DNA of 64,000 bases from Hymenobacter actinosclerus (GTDB taxonomy: Bacteria > Bacteroidota > Bacteroidia > Cytophagales > Hymenobacteraceae): positions 1,309,419 through 1,373,418 of the forward strand of contig NZ_FOHS01000001.1 in NCBI RefSeq assembly GCF_900111515.1, in the 5' to 3' direction. The notes under the pieces are model-generated. The model worked only from the letters and a program-made list of their open reading frames with translations. It was not told the origin of the DNA and did not search any database. Numbering within the stretch: position 1 is the stretch's first letter; each line of letters starts with the position of its first letter. The position numbers and the translations under genes are program-made. Shown here piece by piece: positions 14,938-23,667 of this stretch.

Positions 14938-16341
14938 ATGGCTTCACAACTACGCGGCAACGACCTTCGCCAACTGGGCTTCCCGGAAGGTCGGGCCATT
15001 GGCCTGGCGCTGGCTCAGCTCCAGCGCAAGCACCTCAGGAAACTCTCCCAAACCAACCAGCTGGAATTGCTGCGCGCCCTGCTCGCCAGCCCGGCTGATT
15101 TTCTCACCCACCTCGACTGGAGCCACACGGCCGCCGCGCTGCTGCCGGCCCCCAGCCGCCACATTGCCCTCGCCGAGCGCAAGGACTACGCCGTTTTCGG
15201 GGCCGAGCACATCGAGCCGGGCGCAATCCATCAAATGGAAACGGCCATGAAACTGCCCGTTACGGTCGCCGGAGCCCTCATGCCCGATGCCCACCACGGC
15301 TACGGCCTGCCCATCGGCGGGGTGCTGGCTACTGATAACGCCGTAATTCCCTACGCCGTGGGCGTGGATATCGGCTGCCGGATGGCGCTGTCGGTGTTTC
15401 CGCTGCCCCCCAAACACCTGGAGCAGCGGGTGCGGGAGCTGCGCAAGCTGCTGCTGGATAACACCCGCTTCGGCGGGCGCGAAATCTTCCGCCACGGCCA
15501 GCACCTCGACCACGAAGTGCTCAGCCGCGCCGCCTTCCGCGACATTCCGTTTCTGCACAACAAGCTCGACACGGCCGCTTTGCAAATCGGCTCCTCGGGC
15601 GGCGGCAACCACTTCGTGGAGTGGGGCGTGGTCGATATCACCGACCCGACCAACGAAATGGGCGTGCCCGTGGGCCAGTACCTGGGGCTGCTCTCGCACT
15701 CCGGCTCGCGGGGCCTGGGCGCGGCCGTGGCCAACCACTACACCAAACTGGCCCGCGACGTGTGCCAGTTGCCCGCCGAGGCCCAATACCTCGCCTGGCT
15801 AAGCCTCGATTCTGAAGCCGGCCAGGAGTACTGGGCCGCCATGAACCTGGCCGGCGACTATGCTTCGGCCTGCCACCACCAGATTCATCACCGGCTGGCC
15901 CGGGCCCTCGGCGAAAAGCCCCTGGCGAAAGTGGAAAACCACCACAACTTTGCCTGGAAAGAGCGCCTGGCCGACGGCCGCGAGGTAATCGTGCACCGCA
16001 AGGGCGCTACCCCGGCCGGCGCGGGCGTACTGGGCATCATTCCCGGCTCGATGACGGCCCCCGGCTACATCGTGCGGGGGCGGGGCGAAGCCTCGTCGCT
16101 CAGCTCGGCCTCGCACGGGGCCGGCCGGGCCATGTCGCGCACCCGCGCCAAAGCCGAACTGGGTGAAGCCGACCTGCGCCGCTACCTGCAACAGCACCAG
16201 GTGGAACTGCTCGGCGGCGGCCTCGACGAAGCCCCCCAGGCCTACAAGGATATCCGCCAGGTAATGGCCAGCCAGACCGAGCTGGTAGACGTGCTGGGCT
16301 CCTTCACCCCGCGCATCGTGCGGATGGAAGGGGGCGGGTAG
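14938..16341 (+). CDS. rtcB: RNA ligase RtcB
   Basis: RtcB joins RNA 2',3'-cyclic-phosphate or 3'-phosphate ends to 5'-OH ends, using GTP and Mn2+. The 467-residue protein shows the family blocks: GVDIGCRMALSV (metal Asp/Cys), GSSGGGNHFVEWG, LSHSGSRGLG, VENHHNFAWKE, VHRKGATPAGAGVLGIIPGS, and the guanylylated His in SASHGAGRAMSRTRAK (about His 393). The ATG at 14938 follows the repeat. The gene closes the Ro60-PARG-Y RNA group on the same strand, as in known rsr-Y RNA-rtcB arrangements. No archease or RtcA gene is present nearby. Confidence 0.95.
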   Translation: MASQLRGNDLRQLGFPEGRAIGLALAQLQRKHLRKLSQTNQLELLRALLASPADFLTHLDWSHTAAALLPAPSRHIALAERKDYAVFGAEHIEPGAIHQMETAMKLPVTVAGALMPDAHHGYGLPIGGVLATDNAVIPYAVGVDIGCRMALSVFPLPPKHLEQRVRELRKLLLDNTRFGGREIFRHGQHLDHEVLSRAAFRDIPFLHNKLDTAALQIGSSGGGNHFVEWGVVDITDPTNEMGVPVGQYLGLLSHSGSRGLGAAVANHYTKLARDVCQLPAEAQYLAWLSLDSEAGQEYWAAMNLAGDYASACHHQIHHRLARALGEKPLAKVENHHNFAWKERLADGREVIVHRKGATPAGAGVLGIIPGSMTAPGYIVRGRGEASSLSSASHGAGRAMSRTRAKAELGEADLRRYLQQHQVELLGGGLDEAPQAYKDIRQVMASQTELVDVLGSFTPRIVRMEGGG

Positions 16342-16363
16342 GGGTGAAATGGTTAAAGATGAG

Positions 16364-16482
16364 CGAAAGCGTTTGTCATCCTGAGCGGAGCGAAGAACCT
16401 TAGCACGTTTGAACGGCCGTAATAACGACTCGTTTTAGCATGGCAGGGTCCTTCGCTCCGCTCAGGATGACAAGCGCTTTCG
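16364..16482. repeat. Intergenic inverted repeat, GTCATCCTGAGC family
   Basis: Arms CGAAAGCGTTTGTCATCCTG... and its complement carry GAGCGGAGCGAAG. It lies between convergent rtcB and the MOSC gene and may act as a shared terminator. Confidence 0.85.
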
Positions 16483-16489
16483 TGCGCCA

Positions 16490-17011
16490 CTACTCACTAC
16501 TCACTACCGAAACTGCGTCGCCCACCCGAATCAACCCGCCCTGGATGATGCGGGCGGTGAGGCCGCCGTGGCCGCGCATGGCGTTGTAGCCGCCGGGTCC
16601 CAACTCTTCTTCCATGCGCGAGCAGGGGTGGCACTCGCCGGTTATTTCCAGAATCACCTCGTCGCCGAGGTGGATTTGCCGGTTTTTGAGGGCCAGCAGG
16701 TTCAGGCCGCTTACTACCAGGTTGCGGCGCAGGCGGGCCGGGTCGAGGGGTTCGGCGAGCCCCAGATAACCCGCCACGGCCGCGAGGTGCTCGTGCTGGA
16801 GCAGCGTGATTTGCCGCTTGCCACCGGGGCGGGGGCGGGCATGGTCGCCGAGTAGGTGACGGTCGGTTTCGGCTTCGGCCTCGGCTACCACCTGCACGGC
16901 TTCGCGGCGTTTCGGGCGCAGGCCAATCCACTCGATGCGGCCCTGCTGGGGTAGGGTGCCCAGGAGCTTGGCAATGGTCGATTTATCGTCGCCGAAGAAA
17001 GGAACAGGCAT
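16490..17011 (-). CDS. MOSC-domain protein
   Basis: The product is about 173 residues from MPVPFFGDDKSTIAKLLGTL. It matches small MOSC proteins, relatives of the C-terminal domain of molybdenum-cofactor sulfurases. LDPARLRRNLVVSGLNLLAL near the middle is the conserved R-RN-v--G-NL block, and GECHPCSRMEEELGPGGYNA contains the conserved Cys and R/M-E region. Stand-alone members (YiiM-like) detoxify or transfer sulfur and handle N-hydroxylated compounds. No molybdenum genes are nearby, so the substrate is unknown. The longer reading upstream enters the inverted repeat. Confidence 0.82.
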   Translation of the reverse strand: MPVPFFGDDKSTIAKLLGTLPQQGRIEWIGLRPKRREAVQVVAEAEAETDRHLLGDHARPRPGGKRQITLLQHEHLAAVAGYLGLAEPLDPARLRRNLVVSGLNLLALKNRQIHLGDEVILEITGECHPCSRMEEELGPGGYNAMRGHGGLTARIIQGGLIRVGDAVSVVSSE

Positions 17012-17037
17012 TTGGGGGGAGTTTGATTGATTTAGTA

Positions 17038-17139
17038 AATCGTCTGTCATCCTGCGCTTGCGAAGGATCTATCCAGAAGCCAGCATCAGTAGGTAGCTTC
17101 TCTATAGGTCCTTCGCAAATGCAGGATGACAGACGATTT
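17038..17139. repeat. Intergenic inverted repeat, GTCATCCTGC...GAAGGATCTAT family
   Basis: Arms AATCGTCTGTCATCCTGC and CTTGCGAAGGATCTAT pair with their complements. It lies between the VIT and MOSC genes, which share a strand. Confidence 0.85.
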
Positions 17140-17148
17140 TAATAGCTG

Positions 17149-17874
17149 CTAAATTCCAAAGTGCCCGCCGCTCGCAATCAGCTTCGCTACTAGATAGGCG
17201 GCGCCGGCGGCCAGGGAGCCCACGCCAGCCATTTTGAGCGCCCCCATTACGGGCGGCTGGCCGGTAAGGCGGCTGCGAAAGTAGCCGAATACCAGCAGGC
17301 ACACCAGTGTAATCAGCGCCGACCACAGCAGGCCCTCGGCGGGCGTGGCTGTAACGAAGTAGGCGCTCAGCGGAATCAGGCCCCCTACCACGTAGGCGCC
17401 GGCAATGGTGAAGGCGCTTTTGGGGGCCTGGCGCGGGTCGGGCTTTTCGAGACCCAGTTCGTATTTCATCATGAAGCGCACCCACTGGTCGGGGTCGGCC
17501 GTCAGCTCGCGCACGGCCAGCACCCGGGTGGCTTCCGACAACCCAATTTCGGCCAGCAGCTCGTCTACTTCGGCCCGCTCGGTTTCGGGGACGCGGGCCA
17601 CCTCGTCGTACTCGCGCTTCAGCTCGGCCTCGTAGTGCTCTACCTCGGTGCGCCCGGCCAGGTAGCCGCCCAGGCCCATGGCAATCGAGCCGGCCACGAT
17701 TTCGGCCAGGCCCGCCGTAATCACGAGGCCCGACGACGCGACGGCCCCGCTCAGGCCGGCAGCCAGCGCAAAGGGCACCGTCAGGCCGTCGGACAGGCCG
17801 ATAACAATATCCTGGAGCACGGCCGAGCTGGTCAGGTGGTTTTCGGTGTGCGGGTGTGCGTGCGGATGCGCCAT
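17149..17874 (-). CDS. VIT/CCC1-family iron-manganese transporter
   Basis: The 241-residue membrane protein begins with a His-rich tail (HPHAHPHTE). It shows the VIT family first helix block DIVIGLSDGLTVPFALAAGL and then GSIAMGLGGYLAGRTEVEHY. An acidic cytoplasmic region with EVEHYEAELKREYDEV and the EIGL motif would bind metal, and three C-terminal helices follow. VIT/CCC1 proteins move Fe2+ or Mn2+ out of the cytoplasm or into compartments. Its neighbours Dps and an iron-permease-like protein suggest an iron homeostasis group, although the genes are on different strands. Confidence 0.9.
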   Translation of the reverse strand: MAHPHAHPHTENHLTSSAVLQDIVIGLSDGLTVPFALAAGLSGAVASSGLVITAGLAEIVAGSIAMGLGGYLAGRTEVEHYEAELKREYDEVARVPETERAEVDELLAEIGLSEATRVLAVRELTADPDQWVRFMMKYELGLEKPDPRQAPKSAFTIAGAYVVGGLIPLSAYFVTATPAEGLLWSALITLVCLLVFGYFRSRLTGQPPVMGALKMAGVGSLAAGAAYLVAKLIASGGHFGI

Positions 17875-18003
17875 GGAAAAATGAGCTGGAAGGCAGTTAA
17901 ACGGGAGGATATCGACTAACCTATGCTCCCTTCCTACGTATGCTAAGCCAACCGGACGGGTTTTCCGCCGGCTTTATTTTCTGATTTTCCCCGACTCCTT
18001 ATC

Positions 18004-18630
18004 ATGGCTAAATCCAACAGTTCGGCACCCGCCAAAAACCCGAAAGGCACCACCCAGGCCGCCAGCGTGCAGCCCGTTATGAACCAGCAGTTCGACGCCC
18101 CCAAGCCCCTCCAGAAATACGGCACCGTATCGCAGCGTCTGCCCATCGGCCTCGACGAAAAAACCCGCCAGCAGAGCGTAACCAGCCTCAACCAGCTGCT
18201 GGCCGACACGATGACACTGCGCGACCTTTACAAAAAGCACCACTGGCAGGTAGTAGGCCCCACGTTTTATCAGCTGCACCTGCTGTTCGACAAGCACTAC
18301 GAGGAGCAGAGCGCCCTGGTCGATACCATTGCCGAGCGCATCCAGATTCTGGGCGGAGTAGCCATTGCCATGGCCCACGATGTGGCCGAGCTGACCACCA
18401 TTCCGCGCCCGCCCAAAGACCGGGAGGAGGCGCCCGTGCAGGTGTCGCGCCTGCTCGAAGCCCACCAGATTATCCTCAAAAACTGCCACACGTACGCCAA
18501 AGAGGCCGATGACGCCGGCGATGACGGCACCAACGACGTGGTAGTGAGCGACGTAATGCGCACCAACGAGCTGCAAGTGTGGTTCGTTTCGGAGCACGTA
18601 GTAGACACCCCGCTGGTTAACGCCGAGTAG
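18004..18630 (+). CDS. dps: Dps family ferritin-like protein
   Basis: The 208-residue product has a 35-residue basic, Lys/Ala/Pro-rich tail and then the Dps four-helix core. The ferroxidase signature is intact: HHWQVVGPTFYQLHLLFDKH followed by YEEQSALVDTIAERI, with His, His, Asp and Glu ligands. Dps oxidises Fe2+ with peroxide, stores iron in a dodecamer and coats DNA under stress. The long N-terminal tail is a likely DNA-binding arm. It is divergent from the VIT gene and followed by a strong terminator. Confidence 0.93.
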   Translation: MAKSNSSAPAKNPKGTTQAASVQPVMNQQFDAPKPLQKYGTVSQRLPIGLDEKTRQQSVTSLNQLLADTMTLRDLYKKHHWQVVGPTFYQLHLLFDKHYEEQSALVDTIAERIQILGGVAIAMAHDVAELTTIPRPPKDREEAPVQVSRLLEAHQIILKNCHTYAKEADDAGDDGTNDVVVSDVMRTNELQVWFVSEHVVDTPLVNAE

Positions 18631-18647
18631 TTTCAGTTGACCAAGTG

Positions 18648-18686
18648 AAAAAAAGCTTCTTCCCGCTGCGGGAAGAAGCTTTTTTT
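18648..18686. terminator. Bidirectional intrinsic terminator
   Basis: A long A-run plus GCTTCTTCCCG pairs with CGGGAAGAAGC plus a T-run. It serves dps on + and touches the stop of the convergent gene on -. Confidence 0.9.
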
Positions 18687-19200
18687 ATGCCCCGCTCGTT
18701 GGTGCCACCGCCGGCGTCGGGTGGTGGCGGCGGCGGTGGCGGCGGCGTTTTTTCAGGTGGTTTTCTTCGGCTTCTTCCACCGAGTGTGTCTGGCCCAGGT
18801 CGTGGTCCTGGCGGGCTTTTTCGGCCAGCAGGCAGAAGTAGTTATGCAGCATGTTGATTTCTTCCTCCGAAAAATCCTGGGCATTGATGAGGCGGTTGCT
18901 GGCACCCTGCTGGGCCGCCAGCAGCTCGTTGAGCTTGAGGTGCAGCACCAGCGAGTCTTTATTCTGGGCCCGCTGAATGAGAAACACCATCAGAAAGGTG
19001 ATAATGGTGGTGCTGGTGTTGATGACCAGCTGCCAGGTTTCGGAGTAGTGGAACAGCGGCCCCGTGGCGGCCCATACCAGCACCGTAGTCAGGGCCAGGC
19101 AGAACGCCGCCGTGCTGCCCGACCACGCGGTAACCTTGGCGGCGAACCGGGCAAAGAAGCGCGTTGTGCCCGTTGGCGTTGCGGAAGCTGGTGGCTGCAT
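18685..19200 (-). CDS. Low-affinity iron permease-like membrane protein
   Basis: From MQPPASATPTG the product is 171 residues. Two membrane helices (about residues 27-45 and 57-76) enclose HYSETWQLVINTSTTIITFL, the signature of the PF04120 low-affinity iron permease-like family. QNKDSLVLHLKLNELLAAQQ follows. The C-terminus is strongly basic and His-rich (KKRRRHRRRHHP). Bacterial members are of doubtful transport function. Position next to dps and a VIT gene fits a metal role. Confidence 0.8.
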   Translation of the reverse strand: MQPPASATPTGTTRFFARFAAKVTAWSGSTAAFCLALTTVLVWAATGPLFHYSETWQLVINTSTTIITFLMVFLIQRAQNKDSLVLHLKLNELLAAQQGASNRLINAQDFSEEEINMLHNYFCLLAEKARQDHDLGQTHSVEEAEENHLKKRRRHRRRHHPTPAVAPTSGA

Positions 19201-19350
19201 ACGACAGGAAAAGGGTGGGGGAGGGCAGCCGGAGTGGGCGTTTATTAAATATAGCGGTATTAAATGAATGCGAAATGAAAATTTTGCCCCTGACAATGAG
19301 CCCTAACCGCCACCGCGCCCCACTTTCTGACGGAAAAACCCGGCCCGCGC

Positions 19351-19381
19351 TTGCACCCTGACTTCGGACCCCCTACTTTTG
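19351..19381 (+). promoter_or_regulatory. Promoter of tRNA-Leu
   Basis: TTG at 19351-19353 and TACTTTTG at 19374-19381, 20 nt apart, match the Bacteroidota -33/-7 consensus. The tRNA starts about 70 nt further on. Confidence 0.75.
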
Positions 19382-19453
19382 TCATCGATTCGCCGCCTCA
19401 GTGAATCCGGAGGCCCTGGCTTCTGAGCAAAACAAGAGTGCTTGCCAACAACT

Positions 19454-19535
19454 GCGCACGTGGTGAAACTGGTAGACACGCCATCTTGAGGGGGTGGTGC
19501 CTTCGGGTGTGGGAGTTCGAATCTCCCCGCGCGCA
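19454..19535 (+). tRNA. tRNA-Leu (anticodon GAG)
   Basis: A full cloverleaf is visible: acceptor GCGCACG with CGCGCGC (one A-C mismatch), D arm around AAACTGGTAGAC, anticodon loop TTGAGGG (GAG), a long variable arm as expected for Leu (GGTGCCTTCGGGTGT), and T loop TTCGAAT. CCA is not encoded. It provides an in-window comparison for the Leu-like D arm in Y-RNA-like gene 5. Confidence 0.95.
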
Positions 19536-19544
19536 CTCTTACCT

Positions 19545-19582
19545 AAAAATCCGCTCTGGCTTTGGCCGGAGCGGATTTTTTG
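19545..19582 (+). terminator. Intrinsic terminator after tRNA-Leu
   Basis: AAAATCCGCTC pairs with GAGCGGATTTT, with GGC/GCC inside and a following T-run. Confidence 0.88.
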
Positions 19583-19595
19583 TTTGTAGTAGTTG

Positions 19596-19701
19596 ATAAG
19601 GCACTAAAAGGGGAGTTGCTAGTCAGGTGATTCCGGTTAGGCTGTCTGCGCCGCCAGAACTACCCGAGTAGCAACTCCCCCTCGTTACTGGTCTGCCTTA
19701 T
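19596..19701. repeat. Imperfect inverted repeat at the guaA stop
   Basis: ATAAGGCA...GGGGAGTTGCT pairs with AGCAACTCCCC...TGCCTTAT. The right arm overlaps the last codons of guaA. The GAGTTGC/GCAACTC core recurs before the M48 gene at 42241. Confidence 0.75.
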
Positions 19702-21230
19702 TCCCACTCAATCGTAGCCGGCGGCTTCGAGCTGATGTCGTAGACGACGCGGTTGATGCCGCGCACCTGGTTGATGATGCGGTTGCTGACCTCGGCCAGG
19801 AACTCGTAGGGCAGGTGGGCCCAGTCGGCCGTCATGCCATCCACGCTGGTTACGGCGCGCAGGGCCACTACCTGCTCGTAGGTGCGCTCGTCGCCCATTA
19901 CGCCCACGCTCTGGATGGGTAGCAGCATCACGCCGGCCTGCCATACGTGGTCGTAGAGGTTGTGCTCCTTGAGGCCGTTGATGAAGATGGCGTCGGCGCG
20001 CTGGAGCAGGTCTACTTTGTGGGGCGTGATGTCGCCCAGAATGCGGATGCCCAGGCCGGGGCCGGGGAAGGGGTGGCGATGCAGAATGTGACCCGGCAGC
20101 CCCAGGGCCGCGCCCACCTCGCGCACCTCATCTTTGAACAAAGCCCGCAACGGCTCCACAATTTTGAGGTTCATCTTCTCGGGCAGGCCGCCTACGTTGT
20201 GGTGGCTCTTAATGGTCACGGCCGGCCCATTCACCGACACCGACTCAATCACATCGGGGTAAATCGTGCCCTGGGCCAGCCAGCGGGCCCCCTGCACCTT
20301 TTGCGCCTCCTGGTCGAATACCTCGATGAAGGTGCGGCCGATGGCCTTGCGCTTCTGCTCGGGGTCGGTGAGGCCTTCGAGGGCCGCGTAGAACTCGGCG
20401 CTGGCATCCACGCCGCGCACGTTCAGGCCCAGGTCTTTGTAGGAGTGCAGCACGTCTTCGTACTCATCCTTGCGCAGCAGCCCGTTGTTCACGAAAATGC
20501 CGTGCAGCCGCGAGCCGATGGCGCGGTGCAGCAGCAGCGCCGCCACGCTCGAATCGACCCCGCCCGAAAGGCCGAGAATCACCTGGTCCTGCTCGCCGAT
20601 GGTGCTTTGCAGCGTGGCCACCATGCTGTCCACGAAGTGCTCGGGCGTCCAGTCCTGGGCGCAGCCGCACACGTCCACCACGAAGTTGCGCATCAGCTGC
20701 TTGCCGTCGGTGGAGTGCGTTACCTCGGGGTGGAACTGGATGCCGTAGGTCTGCTGGCCCTCGATTTCATAGGCCGCCACGGCCACGTCGGGCGTGCCGG
20801 CAATGGCCAGGAAACCGGCGGGCAGCTCCTTAATGGTGTCGCCGTGCGACATCCAGACCTGCGAGCCGGGCGCCAGGCCGTGCAGCAGTGGGTGGTGCTG
20901 GTTGATGTGGGTGAGGCGGGCGCGGCCATACTCGCGGATGGTGGCCGGCAGTACCTCGCCGCCCTGCTGGTGGGCCAGCAGCTGGGCGCCGTAGCACACG
21001 CCCAGCACCGGCACCTGGCCCAGGTAGGCGCTCAGGTCGGGGTTGGGCGAATCGGCGTCGCGCACCGAGCAGGGCGAGCCCGAAAGCACCACGCCCCGGA
21101 TATCCTCAGTGAGGTCCGGGGCGTGCGTAAACGGGTGAATTTCGCAGTAAACATTCAGCTCCCTAATGCGCCGGGCAATGAGCTGGGTGTATTGCGAACC
21201 GAAATCGAGGATGAGAATTTGTTCAGGCAT
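19698..21230 (-). CDS. guaA: GMP synthase (glutamine-hydrolysing)
   Basis: Converts XMP to GMP using glutamine and ATP in purine synthesis. The 510-residue protein starts at [20 protein letters not shown]. It has a class I glutamine amidotransferase domain (Cys in [11 protein letters not shown], His/Glu in [10 protein letters not shown]), an ATP-pyrophosphatase domain with the P-loop [15 protein letters not shown], and the C-terminal dimerisation domain ending in [14 protein letters not shown]. Length is typical. The longer N-terminal reading has no family support and was dropped. Confidence 0.97.
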   Translation of the reverse strand: MPEQILILDFGSQYTQLIARRIRELNVYCEIHPFTHAPDLTEDIRGVVLSGSPCSVRDADSPNPDLSAYLGQVPVLGVCYGAQLLAHQQGGEVLPATIREYGRARLTHINQHHPLLHGLAPGSQVWMSHGDTIKELPAGFLAIAGTPDVAVAAYEIEGQQTYGIQFHPEVTHSTDGKQLMRNFVVDVCGCAQDWTPEHFVDSMVATLQSTIGEQDQVILGLSGGVDSSVAALLLHRAIGSRLHGIFVNNGLLRKDEYEDVLHSYKDLGLNVRGVDASAEFYAALEGLTDPEQKRKAIGRTFIEVFDQEAQKVQGARWLAQGTIYPDVIESVSVNGPAVTIKSHHNVGGLPEKMNLKIVEPLRALFKDEVREVGAALGLPGHILHRHPFPGPGLGIRILGDITPHKVDLLQRADAIFINGLKEHNLYDHVWQAGVMLLPIQSVGVMGDERTYEQVVALRAVTSVDGMTADWAHLPYEFLAEVSNRIINQVRGINRVVYDISSKPPATIEWE

Positions 21231-21501
21231 AGACAAAAGTAGCGCCCCGCTGCCAGACCCGCCGCACTGGCCCGTCCTTTTTTTCGGCGCCCGCCCCGGG
21301 TCTGCCGGCTGGGCCACCGCCGCCAGCCATCCGCTGATGAGGCTACTCCGCGACTCATTGAGACGCTAAAAACAGCGCTATCGGGCCCGCAGCAGGCGGC
21401 TGAAAACCCGCTGCAACAAAAAAAGCCCCTGATTACCTTGCCCATAGCCGCCCGCGGAGGGAAATTCCGGCGGGGCGCGAAGAACTCAGCGAAACTGTGC
21501 C

Positions 21502-21509
21502 TACCTTTG
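21502..21509 (+). promoter_or_regulatory. -7 promoter box of the SRP RNA
   Basis: TACCTTTG lies 6 nt before the first paired base of the SRP RNA. No clear TTG -33 element is seen. Confidence 0.65.
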
Positions 21510-21514
21510 TCGTG

Positions 21515-21602
21515 GCGAGTCAGAACGACCAGCTCCTGCTGAATTCCCCCAGGACCGGAAGGTAGCAAGGGTAGGTGGTTGAGCGGTGCGATTTTGGCTC
21601 GC
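21515..21602 (+). ncRNA. ffs: Signal recognition particle RNA (small bacterial type)
   Basis: The universally conserved SRP apical motif is present: CAGGACCGGAAGGTAGCAAG (GGAA tetraloop at about 21557-21560). The ends pair as GCGAGTCAGAA with TTTTGGCTCGC, giving an RNA of about 88 nt, followed by a run of eight T. It binds Ffh and targets membrane proteins. Confidence 0.93.
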
Positions 21603-21610
21603 TTTTTTTT

Positions 21611-21862
21611 GGATCACGGAGTAGCACGGATTTCAACGGATTGCACGGATTTTGTAGCCGGCCCGACCCGTTCGTTGCTGATCTGAGTATATAGCTTTTA
21701 AGAAGCTCGGAGAAAACAGAAAAGGCGGCCTATTTGGGCCGCCTTTTTGTTTTTGCGTACTTTGCGCCGCCGGCCGTTGCCAGCGCCGGACGTGTAGCGG
21801 ACCGTAGGCGAATCGCCTGCAAAATCCGTGAAATCCGTTAAAATCCGTGCTAATCCGTGATC
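21611..21862. repeat. Inverted copies of ATCCGTG-rich repeat around a terminator
   Basis: GGATCACGGA...GCACGGATTT (21611-21655) is repeated inverted at 21820-21862 as AAAATCCGTG...AATCCGTGATC. Each arm contains four ATCCGT or ACGGAT units. Between them lies a terminator at 21721-21749. Only the tail of the right arm touches the leader of the transaldolase-like gene. Confidence 0.8.
21721..21749 (+). terminator. Intrinsic terminator
   Basis: AAAGGCGGCC pairs with GGCCGCCTTT around TATTTG, followed by T residues. Confidence 0.85.
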
Positions 21863-21864
21863 TG

Positions 21865-22521
21865 ATGAAGTTTTTTCTTGACACCGCCAACCTCCAGGAA
21901 ATTCAGGAAGCCGTAGAGTTGGGCGTACTTGATGGGGTGACCACCAACCCCTCGCTGATGGCCAAAGAGGGCATCAAAGGCACCGATGGCGTGATGAGCC
22001 ACTACAAGCAAATCTGCGAAATCGTGGATGGCGACGTGTCGGCTGAGGTAATTGCCACTGACTACGAAGGTATTATCCGCGAGGGCGAGGCCCTGGCCGA
22101 GCTGCACCCCAACATCGTGGTAAAAGTGCCCATGATCAAGGAAGGCGTAAAAGCCATCCGCTACTTCTCTGATAAGGGCATCAAAACCAACTGCACCCTT
22201 ATTTTCTCGGCCGGGCAGGCCCTGCTGGCCGCCAAGGCCGGCGCCACCTACGTGTCGCCCTTCGTGGGCCGTTTGGATGATATCGGCCACGACGGCCTGC
22301 AACTGGTGCAGCAGATTGTGGACATCTTCAGCAACTACGGCTACCCCACCCAGGTACTGGCCGCCTCGGTGCGCCACGTGCCCCACCTGATTCAGTGCGC
22401 CGAGCTGGGCGCCGACGTGGTTACCTGCCCGCTGAACGTTATCATGGGCCTGCTCAACCACCCGCTCACCGACAAAGGCCTGGCCACGTTCCTGGCCGAC
22501 CACCAGAAGGTGAACAGTTAA
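21865..22521 (+). CDS. fsa: Transaldolase-like fructose-6-phosphate aldolase
   Basis: The 218-residue protein [20 protein letters not shown]... is the short transaldolase subfamily (FSA/TalC). The block [17 protein letters not shown] and the Schiff-base Lys in [23 protein letters not shown] agree with that family, as does the length. It would act on fructose-6-phosphate or transfer dihydroxyacetone units in the pentose phosphate pathway; FSA and TalC cannot be separated with certainty by eye. The ATG at 21865 was preferred to the upstream GTG, which lies in the repeat. Confidence 0.9.
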   Translation: MKFFLDTANLQEIQEAVELGVLDGVTTNPSLMAKEGIKGTDGVMSHYKQICEIVDGDVSAEVIATDYEGIIREGEALAELHPNIVVKVPMIKEGVKAIRYFSDKGIKTNCTLIFSAGQALLAAKAGATYVSPFVGRLDDIGHDGLQLVQQIVDIFSNYGYPTQVLAASVRHVPHLIQCAELGADVVTCPLNVIMGLLNHPLTDKGLATFLADHQKVNS

Positions 22522-22607
22522 TTATGAATGCTGAATTATGAATTATGAATTGTGAATGGAGCCGGGGAGGTAAAATTCATAATTCATAATTCATAATTCA
22601 TAATTCC
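22520..22607. repeat. AATTATGAATT / AATTCATAATT inverted repeat
   Basis: Three left copies of TTATGAATT and four right copies of AATTCATAA flank GGAGCCGGGGAGG. A weak related copy lies near 60449-60572. It is AT-rich, unlike its surroundings. Confidence 0.85.
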
Positions 22608-22614
22608 CTCAGCC

Positions 22615-22818
22615 GTGTACATCATCAAAGTAAAGGGCAAGGCCAAAATTCCGGACTACATTCAGCTGCGGGACCAGGACTTCGTGCTCATTGCCTACTT
22701 CCGGGCCGACCGGCCGCTGAAGGACCTGCACCGCTACGGCCTCGAAGGCAAGGAAACCGAGCTGGCCGGCGTTATCAGCGGCCTCGAATTCGGCCGGCTG
22801 CAAAAGCTGGAAATCTAG
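22615..22818 (+). CDS. Small conserved-looking protein, function unknown
   Basis: The 67-residue ORF starts with GTG (MYIIKVKGKAKIPDYIQLRD...). Its codon use is like that of its neighbours, and it has no signal or membrane segment. A beta-rich first half (IIKVKGKAKI, FVLIAYFRA) precedes a helix. It lies 36 nt upstream of ftsE on the same strand, so it may be co-transcribed. I do not recognise a family. Confidence 0.6.
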   Translation: MYIIKVKGKAKIPDYIQLRDQDFVLIAYFRADRPLKDLHRYGLEGKETELAGVISGLEFGRLQKLEI

Positions 22819-22854
22819 GATTTATCAGGCGGGTTCGCCGTCAACTCCCACCCC

Positions 22855-23547
<693 letters not shown>

Positions 23548-23667
23548 GGCCGCTTGGCGCCAAAAGCCAGCCGCCGCTGCAACCAATCGGCCTGCCGGGG
23601 CCTCTAAGAGTAGGCGGCCGGTTTGTGGGCCGCTCCATTTCACCCCGCCAGCTCCCACCCACTGCGC

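Noticed and set aside
19947..21242. Long + strand ORF within guaA
   Set aside because: It is an antisense shadow of guaA with His/Val/Gly-rich composition and no family motifs.
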